DNA of 64,000 bases from Kordiimonas lipolytica (GTDB lineage: Bacteria > Pseudomonadota > Alphaproteobacteria > Sphingomonadales > Kordiimonadaceae): the NCBI RefSeq assembly GCF_001550065.1, contig NZ_LRUB01000002.1:181925-245924 (forward strand), read 5' to 3'. Shown piece after piece: positions 43,545 to 53,120 of the stretch. The position numbers were made by a program, and so were the translations under genes. The notes under the pieces were generated by a model, which ran no database searches, was not told the DNA's origin, and saw nothing but the letters and a program-made list of their open reading frames with translations. How positions within the stretch are numbered: position 1 is the first letter of the stretch; the number at the start of each line of letters is the position of its first letter.

Positions 43545-44207
43545 TTAAGGCAGGTGTGAGACGCGGAGGTCACTGAAAGCGGTCAGGCTGATGCCTTCTT
43601 TTTCGCATACCTCACGCACAGTGTTTTGGCCCGCCATGCGCTTCAAATATGCCCCAAGGTGTGGGAAGCTTTGGGGCGGCGTAGGCATATCACTTGCCCA
43701 GATGCACAGCATCAGAAGGAAATAGTCACAGACGGTGACCGTATCCCCCACCAGATAGGTGCGGTCTTCCAGCGCCTGATCCAGAATTTTCAGGTCCGCA
43801 GCCACGCGCTCGCTGTGGGCGGCTTCAACGGCTTTTGCGCCGCCCGCGTCCTTTGTGTGCTTGGCGGGGTAACAATAAACCATATAGTCCGCTTGCAGCG
43901 TGTTCGTCAGATACATCAGCCACTGCAGGAATTTGGCCCGCTCCAGGCTGCCCGGCAGTGGAGCCAGACCGGCTTCAGTATGCTGTTCCGCCAGATACAG
44001 GCAAATCGCCGGGCTTTCGAATAAGGCCAGGTCGCCGTCCATCAGGGTGGGGATCCGCCCCGCCGGGTTCATCTTCAGGTATTCGGCCGATTTCTGCGCA
44101 TCCGATTTTCGGTCCACCAGCACAAGTTCATAGGGCACGCTCAGATGCTTCAGCATGAAATGCGGTGCGAGGCTGGCGTTGCAGGGGTAATAATATAACC
44201 GGTACAT
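43545..44207 (-). CDS. Glutathione S-transferase family protein 2
   Basis: A 220-residue GST. N-terminal MYRLYYYPCNASLAPHFML, then MNPAGRIPTLMDGDLALFESPAICLYLAE with the typical cis-Pro and Glu-Ser pair. The C-terminal helical domain has DRTYLVGDTVTVCDYFLLM. ATG 44207 follows GGGGAG. Close downstream of the DUF3857 gene. Confidence 0.92.
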   Translation of the reverse strand: MYRLYYYPCNASLAPHFMLKHLSVPYELVLVDRKSDAQKSAEYLKMNPAGRIPTLMDGDLALFESPAICLYLAEQHTEAGLAPLPGSLERAKFLQWLMYLTNTLQADYMVYCYPAKHTKDAGGAKAVEAAHSERVAADLKILDQALEDRTYLVGDTVTVCDYFLLMLCIWASDMPTPPQSFPHLGAYLKRMAGQNTVREVCEKEGISLTAFSDLRVSHLP

Positions 44208-44227
44208 GCAGAAAGCTCCCCTTGGCG

Positions 44228-47200
44228 TTACCCGCCCCAATGCAGGTCAAAGGCATCAATTTTTACCCGTCTGCCATTCTTGGCGAAAGCCTCCTGGGCC
44301 TTGGGAAGAGCCAGGGCCTTGCGCAGCCTGTTCATCATGATGCGCTCGAACGGTGGTGTGTGTGGCGCTTCCTTGGCTTGCAGGAATTTGGTTAGCGCCA
44401 TATCCCGGTAGGCATTGTCTGCCAGATGCTCGATCATGAGGTCGGCGGTTTCCGAAGGCCTGTCGGCGCACAGCAGTGTTGAGGCATAGGCGTGGATATT
44501 CTTGCGCGGGTTTTCAGCCATGGCATCAAGGATGGCGTCGCCATTATCGGCCTGGCCCAGCATATAGTGCGAACAGGCCTGCACGCTGCGGATGAACATG
44601 CGACCAAAGTCGCTGGCATAGTCTTCAGCCACTTCGGCGTTCAGTTCTTGCGCATAGGCCAGAGCCTCTTCATAGCGGCCCACCTGCTGCAGCAGAACGG
44701 CCAGGTTGATGCGCATGTTGATGGTATCAGGGAAATCCTCGATCGGCAGAGCTGTGAGCTTCTTCATGATGTCAATCGACTGGTCATACTGCCCCAGGTC
44801 ACTGAGCGCGCGGGCATAGCTGTCTACTACCCAGAAGGCATCCGTGCCGATGGCCTCTACCGTGCCCCAATCATCGACGAATGGTTTGGCGGCTGCGGCA
44901 GCTTGTTCCATTTTGCCGCCGTCGCGCAAAGCCTCCACATAGGCGGCTAATCGCTCTGCATCTTCTTCGTCTTCCTCATAGGCTTTCTTGCGATTTTCGA
45001 TCTCGCGGTCCAGCGCAAGCCGCAGGTCGGCGCCCGCGCGTTTCTCCACGTCTGGCCATATCGCCTCATAGCGGCGGTCGATCATCAGGGACAGCAGGGA
45101 TGACGGGTCGCTGATTTTTTCGAGGAACCGTGGGATGTTTGTCAGCCTGTCGCTCTTCACCAGCGCCTGAACCGCATTGGCATAAATCCAGTCAGCGCCC
45201 CATGAGTTGGTGCCTTCATAGCCGGCGCCCGCCAGCAGGATGGATAGATTGTCGAACAACTCGCTTTTCCCTGCTTCCGTCAGTTTGAAGTTCAGGTCGT
45301 TGATCCACTGGCTGTTCAGGTTTTTCGCAGACGCCGGATGCTTGGCCGCCAGCGTAACCAGAATGCCAACTTCCTTTTCAAGGTCTTCGGCCCCGCGATA
45401 AAGCTCAGCCATCCGGAAATAAAGATTGGCGTCGTCGGTATAAAGTTCCGCCGCTTCCTCAAACGCTTTGAGGGCGAAACTATCGCGGTCCAGCTTGTTC
45501 AGCGCCATACCACGCTTGAGCTGGATCAGGCCACGCAGGCGATTTGCTTCAGGCACTTGCTTGAGCATGGCGTTCAGTGTCCTGAGTGCCAGAATATGCT
45601 TGTTATCATCCATGGCCTTCAGGGCTTTGGTCATGTCTTCCTCAAGGGGGCTAAAGAGCTCTTCGTCGATGTTGAAGCGCCCTGCCATGGAAAGCGGCAC
45701 CTTTTTGATGCTGAAAGTCAGGTTTGTGTTACTGGCAATGTCGTTCCCGAATTTGATAGCCTCTGCCGCGTCATCTGGCGTGACCGAAAGCGTGGTGTTG
45801 GTTACTTCGAAGTCGATCACGAGCGTTTCGCGGTCTTCAGTGAAAGTGCGCTTGAAGGCAGCGCCTTCCAAAGCGCGGCGGACAATTTCGCTGCCGCGCG
45901 GCCGGCGGCCTTCGACCTCCATCTTGATCTGATGATGCCGGTTGATACGGTAAGGCATTTTAAGCGGTGTACGCCGCTTGGTTTGATTGGGGGTGTTGAA
46001 AAGATCGCGAACACCCCAGGCATTGATCGACATGGAATTCACAGCGCCTGAGCTTTTCGCCGCGGCGCGGGGCAGCCGGTATGCCGCATTGATGGTGATG
46101 CGGTTGGCGTCCAGGTCATCTTCGATTGTCAGGTCGCGGGTCTCGACAAGGCCATCATACATGCCCAGATAATAGTCCAGGTAGGATGAGGAAAAATCGT
46201 CATAGGACTGGCCGGCAATCGTGCCGCGCTGGATGTCCGCCTCGTCTTCTTCATAGACTGTGGTGACCTCAAGAGTGAAGAAGTCCTCGCCTTTTTTAGG
46301 GAAGCTATAGGCTTCCGTGACACGCATAGTTGGATCGGTCGTGGGCTGTACTTCAATGGGCTCCAGGCCCGCGTCTTCGGCGCCGATTGGCAGGCCGTAA
46401 GCATAGCTTGGCTGGATCAGTATGTCACCTCGACCGCCCTGGTGCGACCAGGTTGGGTCAAGCCAATAGGCGCGATCACCAATCTCTGCTTTGACGATGG
46501 CGTGATCGAAGGCGATCGGGGCGGGCAGGGTGTCGGGCAGGCTGGGGCCTTGCTCGCTGTCCACCAGCGCGGGCCAGGCCTCAATGCCCAGTTCACGCAA
46601 TACGGCGGTCAGGAGGAGCGCTTTGTCTTTACAGTCGCCATAGCCGCGGCGGATCACCTGCTGGGGCGTCCGCGGAATGTGGGATCCATTGCCAATTTCG
46701 ATGCCGACATAGCGGATTTTGTCCTGCACAAGTCGCAGGGCTTCGGTCAGCCTGTCTTCGGGCGCCTGCCACTTGTCTGCAATCGCCTGTACCTTGAGCG
46801 CAAAGCTTTCAGGCAGGGTCATGTCCACATCATATTTTGGGGCAGCCCAGCGCTGAACATCCTGCCAGCTTTCCATGCTTGAGATGCTGACAAGCGGCCA
46901 GCTGACGTGCCACGCAGGGGTGGATTCTTCGCCCGGGATAGGGGTGGGGTCTATGACCGACCATTCATAGATTTTCACGTCGCCTGACTTGCTGATCACA
47001 GGGTCCGGCGCATCTTGATAGGTTTTAATAAAGAGTGGTTTGTCTTCAGGCCAGATCAGCCGATAGTGGCGCTCACCGATGGGGACAGACCAGCCCATGT
47101 CGAAATAGTCGAAGAACTCACCCGGCCAAAGGCTTGAATGCACAACGCTGGATACGGCATAGTCGATGGTGTCACCCACCTGAATGTCTTCAAGTTCCGC

Positions 47201-47680
47201 CAGCGCCGTCAGGTCGCCATCAATGATGCCAGCGCTTTCAAGACTTTCCTCTTGCCGAAGCAGTGTGATCTGAACGTCTTGAAGGCGGTCCTGGATTTCG
47301 CCGTTCCGGACGACACGGATGTGGTTGAAGGTCAGGTCGGTGTCGTGCGGGTCGAAGGCATATGTCAGGCGCGAAGCCTCTTCGAGGCCTGAGCGGTCAG
47401 TCACCGTATAGGAATAACGGGTGTAATATTCATAGCCGTCGGGCCGCCAGGCAACCTGTGTGTCGGCGAGCATATAGAAGATGCCGTCGCCCACGGCTGC
47501 GGCCCGGTGTTCCGGCACGCCGGTGCCAGCCTTTCGGTCAACGACCCAATCCGGCGCATCGGCCTTACCGACCGTGACATCTGCTTTGGTCTCGATTGAT
47601 GCCTGAAGTGGCAGCGTGGCAGCTGGCAACAAAATCAGGAAAAACACAGCAACAATTGGTGCCCATACGCGATAGAACAT
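44228..47680 (-). CDS. Large DUF3857/transglutaminase-core protein with helical repeats
   Basis: A 1150-residue exported protein. Signal peptide at 1-28, DUF3857 at about 60-250, and a transglutaminase-like domain at 300-410 with the Cys350-His393-Asp408 triad (RRGYGDCKDKA, FDHAIV, WLDPTW). A beta-rich segment follows; from about 660 on are tandem alpha-helical, TPR-like repeats (LALRTLNAMLKQVPEANRL, ALKAFEEAAELYTDDANLYF). Bacterial proteins of this type are uncharacterised and may crosslink or cleave peptides in the periplasm. Monocistronic with two GST genes downstream. Confidence 0.88.
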   Translation of the reverse strand: MFYRVWAPIVAVFFLILLPAATLPLQASIETKADVTVGKADAPDWVVDRKAGTGVPEHRAAAVGDGIFYMLADTQVAWRPDGYEYYTRYSYTVTDRSGLEEASRLTYAFDPHDTDLTFNHIRVVRNGEIQDRLQDVQITLLRQEESLESAGIIDGDLTALAELEDIQVGDTIDYAVSSVVHSSLWPGEFFDYFDMGWSVPIGERHYRLIWPEDKPLFIKTYQDAPDPVISKSGDVKIYEWSVIDPTPIPGEESTPAWHVSWPLVSISSMESWQDVQRWAAPKYDVDMTLPESFALKVQAIADKWQAPEDRLTEALRLVQDKIRYVGIEIGNGSHIPRTPQQVIRRGYGDCKDKALLLTAVLRELGIEAWPALVDSEQGPSLPDTLPAPIAFDHAIVKAEIGDRAYWLDPTWSHQGGRGDILIQPSYAYGLPIGAEDAGLEPIEVQPTTDPTMRVTEAYSFPKKGEDFFTLEVTTVYEEDEADIQRGTIAGQSYDDFSSSYLDYYLGMYDGLVETRDLTIEDDLDANRITINAAYRLPRAAAKSSGAVNSMSINAWGVRDLFNTPNQTKRRTPLKMPYRINRHHQIKMEVEGRRPRGSEIVRRALEGAAFKRTFTEDRETLVIDFEVTNTTLSVTPDDAAEAIKFGNDIASNTNLTFSIKKVPLSMAGRFNIDEELFSPLEEDMTKALKAMDDNKHILALRTLNAMLKQVPEANRLRGLIQLKRGMALNKLDRDSFALKAFEEAAELYTDDANLYFRMAELYRGAEDLEKEVGILVTLAAKHPASAKNLNSQWINDLNFKLTEAGKSELFDNLSILLAGAGYEGTNSWGADWIYANAVQALVKSDRLTNIPRFLEKISDPSSLLSLMIDRRYEAIWPDVEKRAGADLRLALDREIENRKKAYEEDEEDAERLAAYVEALRDGGKMEQAAAAAKPFVDDWGTVEAIGTDAFWVVDSYARALSDLGQYDQSIDIMKKLTALPIEDFPDTINMRINLAVLLQQVGRYEEALAYAQELNAEVAEDYASDFGRMFIRSVQACSHYMLGQADNGDAILDAMAENPRKNIHAYASTLLCADRPSETADLMIEHLADNAYRDMALTKFLQAKEAPHTPPFERIMMNRLRKALALPKAQEAFAKNGRRVKIDAFDLHWGG

Positions 47681-47796
47681 GACAACCCCCGAAAGATTTT
47701 ACGTCTGTGCGCGCAAGGCGGCACAAAGTACATCAGAAATTGATAGCGCCCCGGGGCCGCAGTTGCAACATTCGTGTATTTTCTACAAGTCTAACG

Positions 47797-47822
47797 AAAA
47801 AGCCCCGCCAAAGGGCAGGGCT
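47797..47822 (-). terminator. Rho-independent terminator downstream of the hydroxybutyryl-CoA dehydrogenase gene
   Basis: AGCCCCGCC and GGCAGGGCT around an AAAG loop; five T follow on the minus strand. Confidence 0.82.
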
Positions 47823-47848
47823 AGTTATCTTTGCGCCGTCATGCGCCT

Positions 47849-48721
47849 TTAGCGGGTCGGTACAGGTATGTCGCCGCGATAGTCATAGAAGCCGCGGCCA
47901 GTCTTGCGGCCAAGCCAGCCGGCTTCCACATATTTCACCAACAGCGGGCAAGGGCGGTATTTGCTGTCCGCCAGGCCGTCATACAGCACCTGCATGATCG
48001 AGAGACACGTATCAAGGCCGATAAAGTCTGCCAGTGTCAGTGGCCCCATCGGGTGATTGGCGCCCAGCATCATGGCGTCGTCGATGGCTTCAACGGTGCC
48101 CACGCCTTCATAAAGCGTGTAGATGGCTTCGTTGATCATCGGCATCAGGATACGGTTGACGATGAAGGCCGGGAAGTCTTCGGACACCACGGTCGTCTTC
48201 TTCAGCTTTTCCGTGAACACATGGAAGCGGTCGAAGGTTTCCTCACTTGTGGCGATGCCGGGGATCAGCTCCACCAGTTTCATCACGGGTACCGGGTTCA
48301 TGAAGTGAACACCCATGAATTTCTCTGGCCGGTCGGTTGAGGCGGCAAGGCGGGTAATGGCTATCGAAGACGTGTTGGATGCCACCAGCGCATCTGCCTT
48401 CAGGTGCGGGCACAGTTCCTTGAAGATGGAGGTCTTGATCTTTTCGTCTTCAACGGCGGCTTCGATCACCAGGTCGCATTTGTTGTGCGCCGCCAGCGTG
48501 TCGGCCAGCGTGATGCGGCCAATGGCTGCGTCCATATCAGCGGCCGTGATCTTGCCCTTGGTAACCTGGCGGCCCATATTGCCCTTGATGACTTCAAGCC
48601 CGGCTTCCGCACGGTCTATCGAGACATCCGAAAGGATCACATCCATGCCTGCAAGCGCGCAGACGTGGGCGATCCCATTGCCCATCTGGCCAGCGCCGAT
48701 AATCCCTACCTTCTCAACCAT
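47849..48721 (-). CDS. 3-hydroxybutyryl-CoA dehydrogenase
   Basis: A 290-residue NAD(P)-dependent dehydrogenase. N-terminal Rossmann VGIIGAGQMGNGIAHVCALAG, ASNTSSIAITRLA, and the active-site His in FMGVHFMNPVPVMKLVE (HxFNPxxxMxLVE). The C-terminal 3HCDH domain is complete. It functions in fatty-acid or polyhydroxybutyrate pathways. Followed downstream by a terminator and located next to etfAB. Confidence 0.94.
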   Translation of the reverse strand: MVEKVGIIGAGQMGNGIAHVCALAGMDVILSDVSIDRAEAGLEVIKGNMGRQVTKGKITAADMDAAIGRITLADTLAAHNKCDLVIEAAVEDEKIKTSIFKELCPHLKADALVASNTSSIAITRLAASTDRPEKFMGVHFMNPVPVMKLVELIPGIATSEETFDRFHVFTEKLKKTTVVSEDFPAFIVNRILMPMINEAIYTLYEGVGTVEAIDDAMMLGANHPMGPLTLADFIGLDTCLSIMQVLYDGLADSKYRPCPLLVKYVEAGWLGRKTGRGFYDYRGDIPVPTR

Positions 48722-48785
48722 GATATTCTTTCTTTGCCACGTTTTAAGTCGTGACTTTTTCTAACATATTTTTTTGAACAGGGGC

Positions 48786-48840
48786 AAAAAAGGGCGCGCA
48801 ATACGTGCGAATTTTCGTCGCACAGGCTGCACGCCCTTTT
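48786..48840 (-). terminator. Terminator downstream of etfA
   Basis: An outer stem AAAAGGGCG/CGCCCTTTT encloses an inner GTGCGA/TCGCAC hairpin. Six T follow on the minus strand. A two-tier hairpin. Confidence 0.75.
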
Positions 48841-48848
48841 AGAAATGT

Positions 48849-49778
48849 TTAGCCGAGGGCTTTTTCAAGCTCAGGTACGGCGTCAAACAGGTCTGCTACA
48901 AGGCCATAGTCCGCCACCTGGAAGATTGGGGCTTCTTCGTCCTTGTTGATGGCAACGATGATCTTGCTGTCCTTCATGCCGGCCAGGTGCTGGATCGCGC
49001 CGGAGATGCCAACAGCGATGTAAAGCTCTGGCGCCACGATCTTGCCGGTCTGGCCGACCTGATAGTCGTTTGGCACAAAGCCCGCATCCACAGCCGCGCG
49101 GGACGCGCCAACGGCGGCACCCAGCTTGTCTGCAACAGCGTCGATGATCTTGAAGTTCTCGCCCGAGCCCATGCCGCGACCACCGGAGATGATGATCTTC
49201 GCGGACGTCAGCTCAGGACGGTCAGACTTCGAAAGCTCAGCGCCCACGAAAGAGGATACGCCAACCTTGCCAGCTGCGGCGATGCTTTCAACAGCCGCAG
49301 AACCGCCTTCAGCGGCTGCTTTGTCGAACGCGGTGCCGCGCACGGTGATCACCTTCTTGGCGTCGGAAGACTGCACGGTCGCGATGGCGTTACCGGCATA
49401 GATCGGACGCTTGAAAGTGTCAGTGCTGACAACCTCAACGATGTCAGAAATTTGCGCAACATCCAGGCTTGCAGCCACACGTGGCAGGAAGTTCTTACCT
49501 GTGGTGGTGGCAGGCGCGAGGATCGCGTCGTAGCCATCCGCAACAGACAGCACAACTGCTGCGAGCTCTTCCGCCAGTGGGTGTTCGTAAGTCGCGTCGT
49601 CAGCAACCAGAACCTTCGATACGCCGTCGATCTTGGCGGCGGCTTCTGCGGCGGCAGCGCAACCGGAACCAGCCACAAGGGCGTGTACTTCACCAAACGC
49701 TTTGGCAGCCGTGACGGTCGCAAGCGTTGCGTCTTTTACGGACGCGTTATCATGTTCTACAACAACGAGAGCGGTCAT
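48849..49778 (-). CDS. etfA: Electron transfer flavoprotein alpha subunit
   Basis: EtfA, 309 residues, binds the FAD of the EtfAB dimer and passes electrons from acyl-CoA dehydrogenases to ETF:quinone oxidoreductase. The C-terminal FAD site is intact: [52 protein letters not shown] and [21 protein letters not shown] start at 49778 adjoins the etfB stop; the genes overlap by one base. Confidence 0.97.
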   Translation of the reverse strand: MTALVVVEHDNASVKDATLATVTAAKAFGEVHALVAGSGCAAAAEAAAKIDGVSKVLVADDATYEHPLAEELAAVVLSVADGYDAILAPATTTGKNFLPRVAASLDVAQISDIVEVVSTDTFKRPIYAGNAIATVQSSDAKKVITVRGTAFDKAAAEGGSAAVESIAAAGKVGVSSFVGAELSKSDRPELTSAKIIISGGRGMGSGENFKIIDAVADKLGAAVGASRAAVDAGFVPNDYQVGQTGKIVAPELYIAVGISGAIQHLAGMKDSKIIVAINKDEEAPIFQVADYGLVADLFDAVPELEKALG

Positions 49779-50524
49779 TAGATTACTCCCTTTTCTTTAA
49801 GCTTGCCCACCAGTTCCTCAACGCTTTCAACCTTGATGCCGGCTTCGCGCTTCGGTGGCTCTTCAACCTTCAGCGTGGACAGGCGCGGTGCCATGTCGAC
49901 ACCGAAGTCGGCTGGGGTTTTCTCGTCGATCGGCTTGCGCTTCGCTTTCATGATGTTTGGCAGCGTTGCGTAGCGTGGCTCGTTGAGGCGCAGGTCAGTG
50001 GTGATGACAGCCGGAAGGTTCAGCTTCACGGTTTCCAGACCGCCGTCGATCTCGCGCGTTACATTCACGCTGTCGCCGTCTGCAGCAACTTCAGAAGCGA
50101 ACGTGCCTTGCGGCCAGCCAAGAAGCTGTGCCAGCATCTGGCCTGTCTGGTTGCAGTCGTCATCAATGGCTTGCTTGCCCAGAAGAACGATCGATGGATT
50201 TTCTTCTTCCACGATGCCCTTCAGGATCTTGGCAACCGCGAGAGGCTCGCTTTCGCCGTCATGCTCCACCAGGATGCCGCGGTCGGCGCCCATAGCGAGA
50301 CCGGTGCGCAGCGTTTCCTGTGCAGCCTTAGGGCCGATGGAAACAACAACAATCTCTTCTGCCTTGCCCGCTTCCTTCAGCCGGATCGCTTCTTCGACAG
50401 CGATCTCGTCAAAAGGGTTCATGGACATTTTAACGTTTGCGAGCTCAACGCCCGTATTGTCGGATTTAACGCGAACCTTCACGTTATAATCGACGACCCG
50501 TTTTACGGGGACCATGATCTTCAT
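49778..50524 (-). CDS. etfB: Electron transfer flavoprotein beta subunit
   Basis: EtfB, 248 residues, binds AMP in the EtfAB dimer. [19 protein letters not shown] at the start, [17 protein letters not shown] and the signature [21 protein letters not shown] 50524 has GGAGAAAG upstream; the frame extends to 50596. First gene of etfBA. Confidence 0.97.
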   Translation of the reverse strand: MKIMVPVKRVVDYNVKVRVKSDNTGVELANVKMSMNPFDEIAVEEAIRLKEAGKAEEIVVVSIGPKAAQETLRTGLAMGADRGILVEHDGESEPLAVAKILKGIVEEENPSIVLLGKQAIDDDCNQTGQMLAQLLGWPQGTFASEVAADGDSVNVTREIDGGLETVKLNLPAVITTDLRLNEPRYATLPNIMKAKRKPIDEKTPADFGVDMAPRLSTLKVEEPPKREAGIKVESVEELVGKLKEKGVI

Positions 50525-50703
50525 GGGGTTCTTTCTCCCAATTTTTGTGCAGGGCAACAAAGCCCCTGAGAACCTTGGTTGACTAGGCCGGGGCAATCAG
50601 GCCCCAACCCTTGAAAATATTAGGGGTACACAGCGTTAAACCAGATAAAAACCCGAGTCAATGCGGTGCAGCATTTTGCGCTGCGCCGTAGCGTCAATCC
50701 GGG

Positions 50704-51270
50704 CTATCGTGTTGCGCCAGGCACCCACAAAACGTCCGAAGCACCATCCTTGTTGAGGTGCCTTGAAAGGACAAATAGGTGGTCGGACAGCCGATTCAAA
50801 TATTTTATCGCCGCCGGGTTGATCGAAACCTCGCGCGATGCAGTGATGGCATGCCGCTCAGCGCGCCTGATCACGGTCCGTGCCAGATGCAGATGGGCGC
50901 TGGCCGCAGACCCGCCGGGCAGGATAAAGTTGGTGAGCGGCTGCATGTTCGCGTTCATGCTGTCGATCTCTTCTTCCAGCCGCGTCACCTGCGCGTCCGT
51001 GATGCGGAGCGTCATCTCACCCGGCGTGAAATCCTCGCCTGGGGTTGAAAGGTCCGCGCCCAGGTCAAACAGTTCATTCTGGATGCGCGCCAGCATCTCG
51101 TCCGCCGCCCCTTCGGTCGTGAGCCGCGCGAGCCCAATCACCGAATTGGCTTCGTCCACTGTGCCGTAGGCCTCAATGCGGGCGTTGTCCTTTGCCACGC
51201 GTTCACCGCCGGTGAGCGATGTCTCACCCTTGTCGCCGCCGCGTGTGTAGATTTTGGTCAGCTTCACCAT
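50704..51270 (-). CDS. PduO-type cob(I)alamin adenosyltransferase
   Basis: Transfers the adenosyl group from ATP to cob(I)alamin. 188 residues. The ATP-site N terminus IYTRGGDKGETSLTGGERVAK, then LFDLGADLSTP, FILPGGSAASAHLHLARTVIRRAER and LNRLSDHLFVLSR. ATG 51270. Lies 10 bp downstream of the HIG1 gene; the pairing with HIG1 and ETF genes is common in alphaproteobacteria. Confidence 0.95.
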   Translation of the reverse strand: MVKLTKIYTRGGDKGETSLTGGERVAKDNARIEAYGTVDEANSVIGLARLTTEGAADEMLARIQNELFDLGADLSTPGEDFTPGEMTLRITDAQVTRLEEEIDSMNANMQPLTNFILPGGSAASAHLHLARTVIRRAERHAITASREVSINPAAIKYLNRLSDHLFVLSRHLNKDGASDVLWVPGATR

Positions 51271-51280
51271 GCCTGGGGCC

Positions 51281-51469
51281 CTAAATCGTAAAGGCAAACA
51301 GGGCGAAGAACACAATGGCCAGTGCCTGTGCGCCTACGCGGGCCTGCATCAGCTTATTGCCGTATTTTTTGTTGAAATCACCGCCCTTCGCCATGGAGCC
51401 AAAGCCGGCGAACAGGATGAAAAGGGTGATCAGCATGAACAGCATGCCGAGAACGAGGAAAATAAACAT
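51281..51469 (-). CDS. HIG1-domain twin-helix membrane protein
   Basis: A 62-residue protein with two transmembrane helices (FLVLGMLFMLITLFILFAGF and AQALAIVFFALFAF) and the loop GGDFNKKYGNKLMQARV, the HIG1 signature. Mitochondrial HIG1 proteins assist respiratory-complex assembly; a role with the oxidase is inferred. Cotranscribed with the adenosyltransferase gene. Confidence 0.85.
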   Translation of the reverse strand: MFIFLVLGMLFMLITLFILFAGFGSMAKGGDFNKKYGNKLMQARVGAQALAIVFFALFAFTI

Positions 51470-51628
51470 ATGCGCTGTCTCTCTTTTGCGTTTCGCACAC
51501 TATAAAGCAGTACGGATGCAGGGCAACATCAGACCGGTAGGTGCGGCAAAAAGGACGCAACAATATCTATTTCGAAAATCGCGTTATTGTTGTTACATTG
51601 TTATCATAAATAGCAACGGGAGGCTGGT

Positions 51629-52225
51629 TTGAGATTGAAATGGATAGTGTTGGTAGTGGGGAGTTTGCTCTGGTCTACGGCTGCAATTGGGCAGACTACT
51701 GTGACAAAAGTAAACGGCGGGAGTGTTAAAGTTGAATTGGGATATGGTATCGCGGTCAATAAGGGGTCTTCACTTAATCGAGAGTGGATCGCGATAAATG
51801 ATGCAGACCTGCCCCTTAAAATTAAAGGAACCCCGGGAGTTCAGGCTATTTATGATGCTGGAAAAAAGTATTCGAATGGAAGTTTCAAGTTTGTCGCAGC
51901 ATACACGGTTTCTGCTGATGAGGAGTTGACTGCAGTAGAGGTTCGTTTTTTGACCTTTGATGTTTGGGGTGATCATATTCGAACTCTGACTGCAACGGAT
52001 GTTATTGACTTGAAAGCCGGAGAGACCAAGAGCTTAGACGGCGAGTGGCGTGTGTATTCTGATAACGACATTATTGAATACTACGCTTCAATTGCGTACG
52101 TGGCTCAAGTAAGAACAAAGGATGGGCGCGTCTTAAAGGCTAACGCGAATGCAGTTCTCGAAGAGGCTAAGAAGTTCTCGGCGAAATTTGCCATGACTGA
52201 TTTGGAGCCTATCGCGGAAAAATAG
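51629..52225 (+). CDS. Unknown exported protein, AT-rich
   Basis: A 198-residue protein with signal peptide (IVLVVGSLLWSTAAIG). Mature part looks beta-rich; no family recognised. TTG 51629 follows GGGAGG. It is visibly more AT-rich than the genes on both sides and its 3' end overlaps convergent gluQRS by 17 bp. May be an acquired gene. Confidence 0.7.
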   Translation: MRLKWIVLVVGSLLWSTAAIGQTTVTKVNGGSVKVELGYGIAVNKGSSLNREWIAINDADLPLKIKGTPGVQAIYDAGKKYSNGSFKFVAAYTVSADEELTAVEVRFLTFDVWGDHIRTLTATDVIDLKAGETKSLDGEWRVYSDNDIIEYYASIAYVAQVRTKDGRVLKANANAVLEEAKKFSAKFAMTDLEPIAEK

Positions 52226-53060
52226 AATGTATCAGTGCTTCCGGGTCGATATCTCTCGCGCGCAAGCTTTCGAGCGTGACGGATTTGTTCCGCTTGGCGA
52301 AGCGTTCGCCGTGCTCGTCCAATAGCAGCCCGTGGTGGTGATATATGGGTGTCGGATAGCCGAGCAACTTCTGCAACACCACATGGATGTGCGTGGCGTG
52401 GAAAAGGTCCTCGCCGCGGATGATATGGGTGATGTGTTGCAGCGTGTCGTCCACCACAACAGACAGATGATAGCTTGTCGGCGTGTCCTTGCGCGCCAGC
52501 ACCACGTCGCCGAGCTCTTCGGGTTTCGCCGTTACCTCGCCCTTGATCTCATCGTGCCACGAGAGCGGCTCGCCGATATGCTCAAGCGCGGCCTTCAGGT
52601 CCAGCCGCCAGGCGTGCGGTTTGCCCTCAGCCAGAAGTGGAACTGCGTCTGCCCGCCCCCGGCAGATGCCGGGGTAGATAGGCCCGTCCGGGCCGTGTGG
52701 CGCGCTCTCGGCGGCCTCGATTTCACGCTGGATATCTTTCCGCGTGCAGAAGCAGGGGTAGACAACTCCCATGGCCTTCAGCCGGTCCAGCGCCGTCTGG
52801 TAATCCGAGAAATGCTCGCTCTGGCGCCTGACAGGTTCTTCCCATGTCAGGCCAAGCCATTTGAGGTCTTCAAAGATACCGTCGACAAATTCGTTTCGGC
52901 ACCGAACTGTATCAATATCTTCAATGCGCAAGAGGAAGCGCCCACCCTCTTCGCGCGCGCGGTGGTAGGCCAGAAGCGCAGAGTAGGCATGCCCCTTGTG
53001 CAGCCGTCCGGTGGGGCTGGGGGCAAAGCGTGTCACGAGTTGTTGCGGATCAGTGCTCAT
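52209..53060 (-). CDS. gluQ: Glutamyl-Q tRNA(Asp) synthetase
   Basis: Truncated GluRS paralogue that attaches glutamate to queuosine in tRNA-Asp. 283 residues, without the anticodon-binding domain. TRFAPSPTGRLHKGHAYSAL (HIGH-type motif), DTPTSYHLSVVVDD, and KRNKS (KMSKS equivalent) near the end; cysteines CFCTRKDI and YPGICRGR mark the zinc-binding site. Confidence 0.95.
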   Translation of the reverse strand: MSTDPQQLVTRFAPSPTGRLHKGHAYSALLAYHRAREEGGRFLLRIEDIDTVRCRNEFVDGIFEDLKWLGLTWEEPVRRQSEHFSDYQTALDRLKAMGVVYPCFCTRKDIQREIEAAESAPHGPDGPIYPGICRGRADAVPLLAEGKPHAWRLDLKAALEHIGEPLSWHDEIKGEVTAKPEELGDVVLARKDTPTSYHLSVVVDDTLQHITHIIRGEDLFHATHIHVVLQKLLGYPTPIYHHHGLLLDEHGERFAKRNKSVTLESLRARDIDPEALIHSIFPR

Positions 53061-53120
53061 GGCCGCACTTTAGAAAGAAGTGCTGGACAAGGAAACGGCA
53101 AAATGACCGTCCGTGGATGT

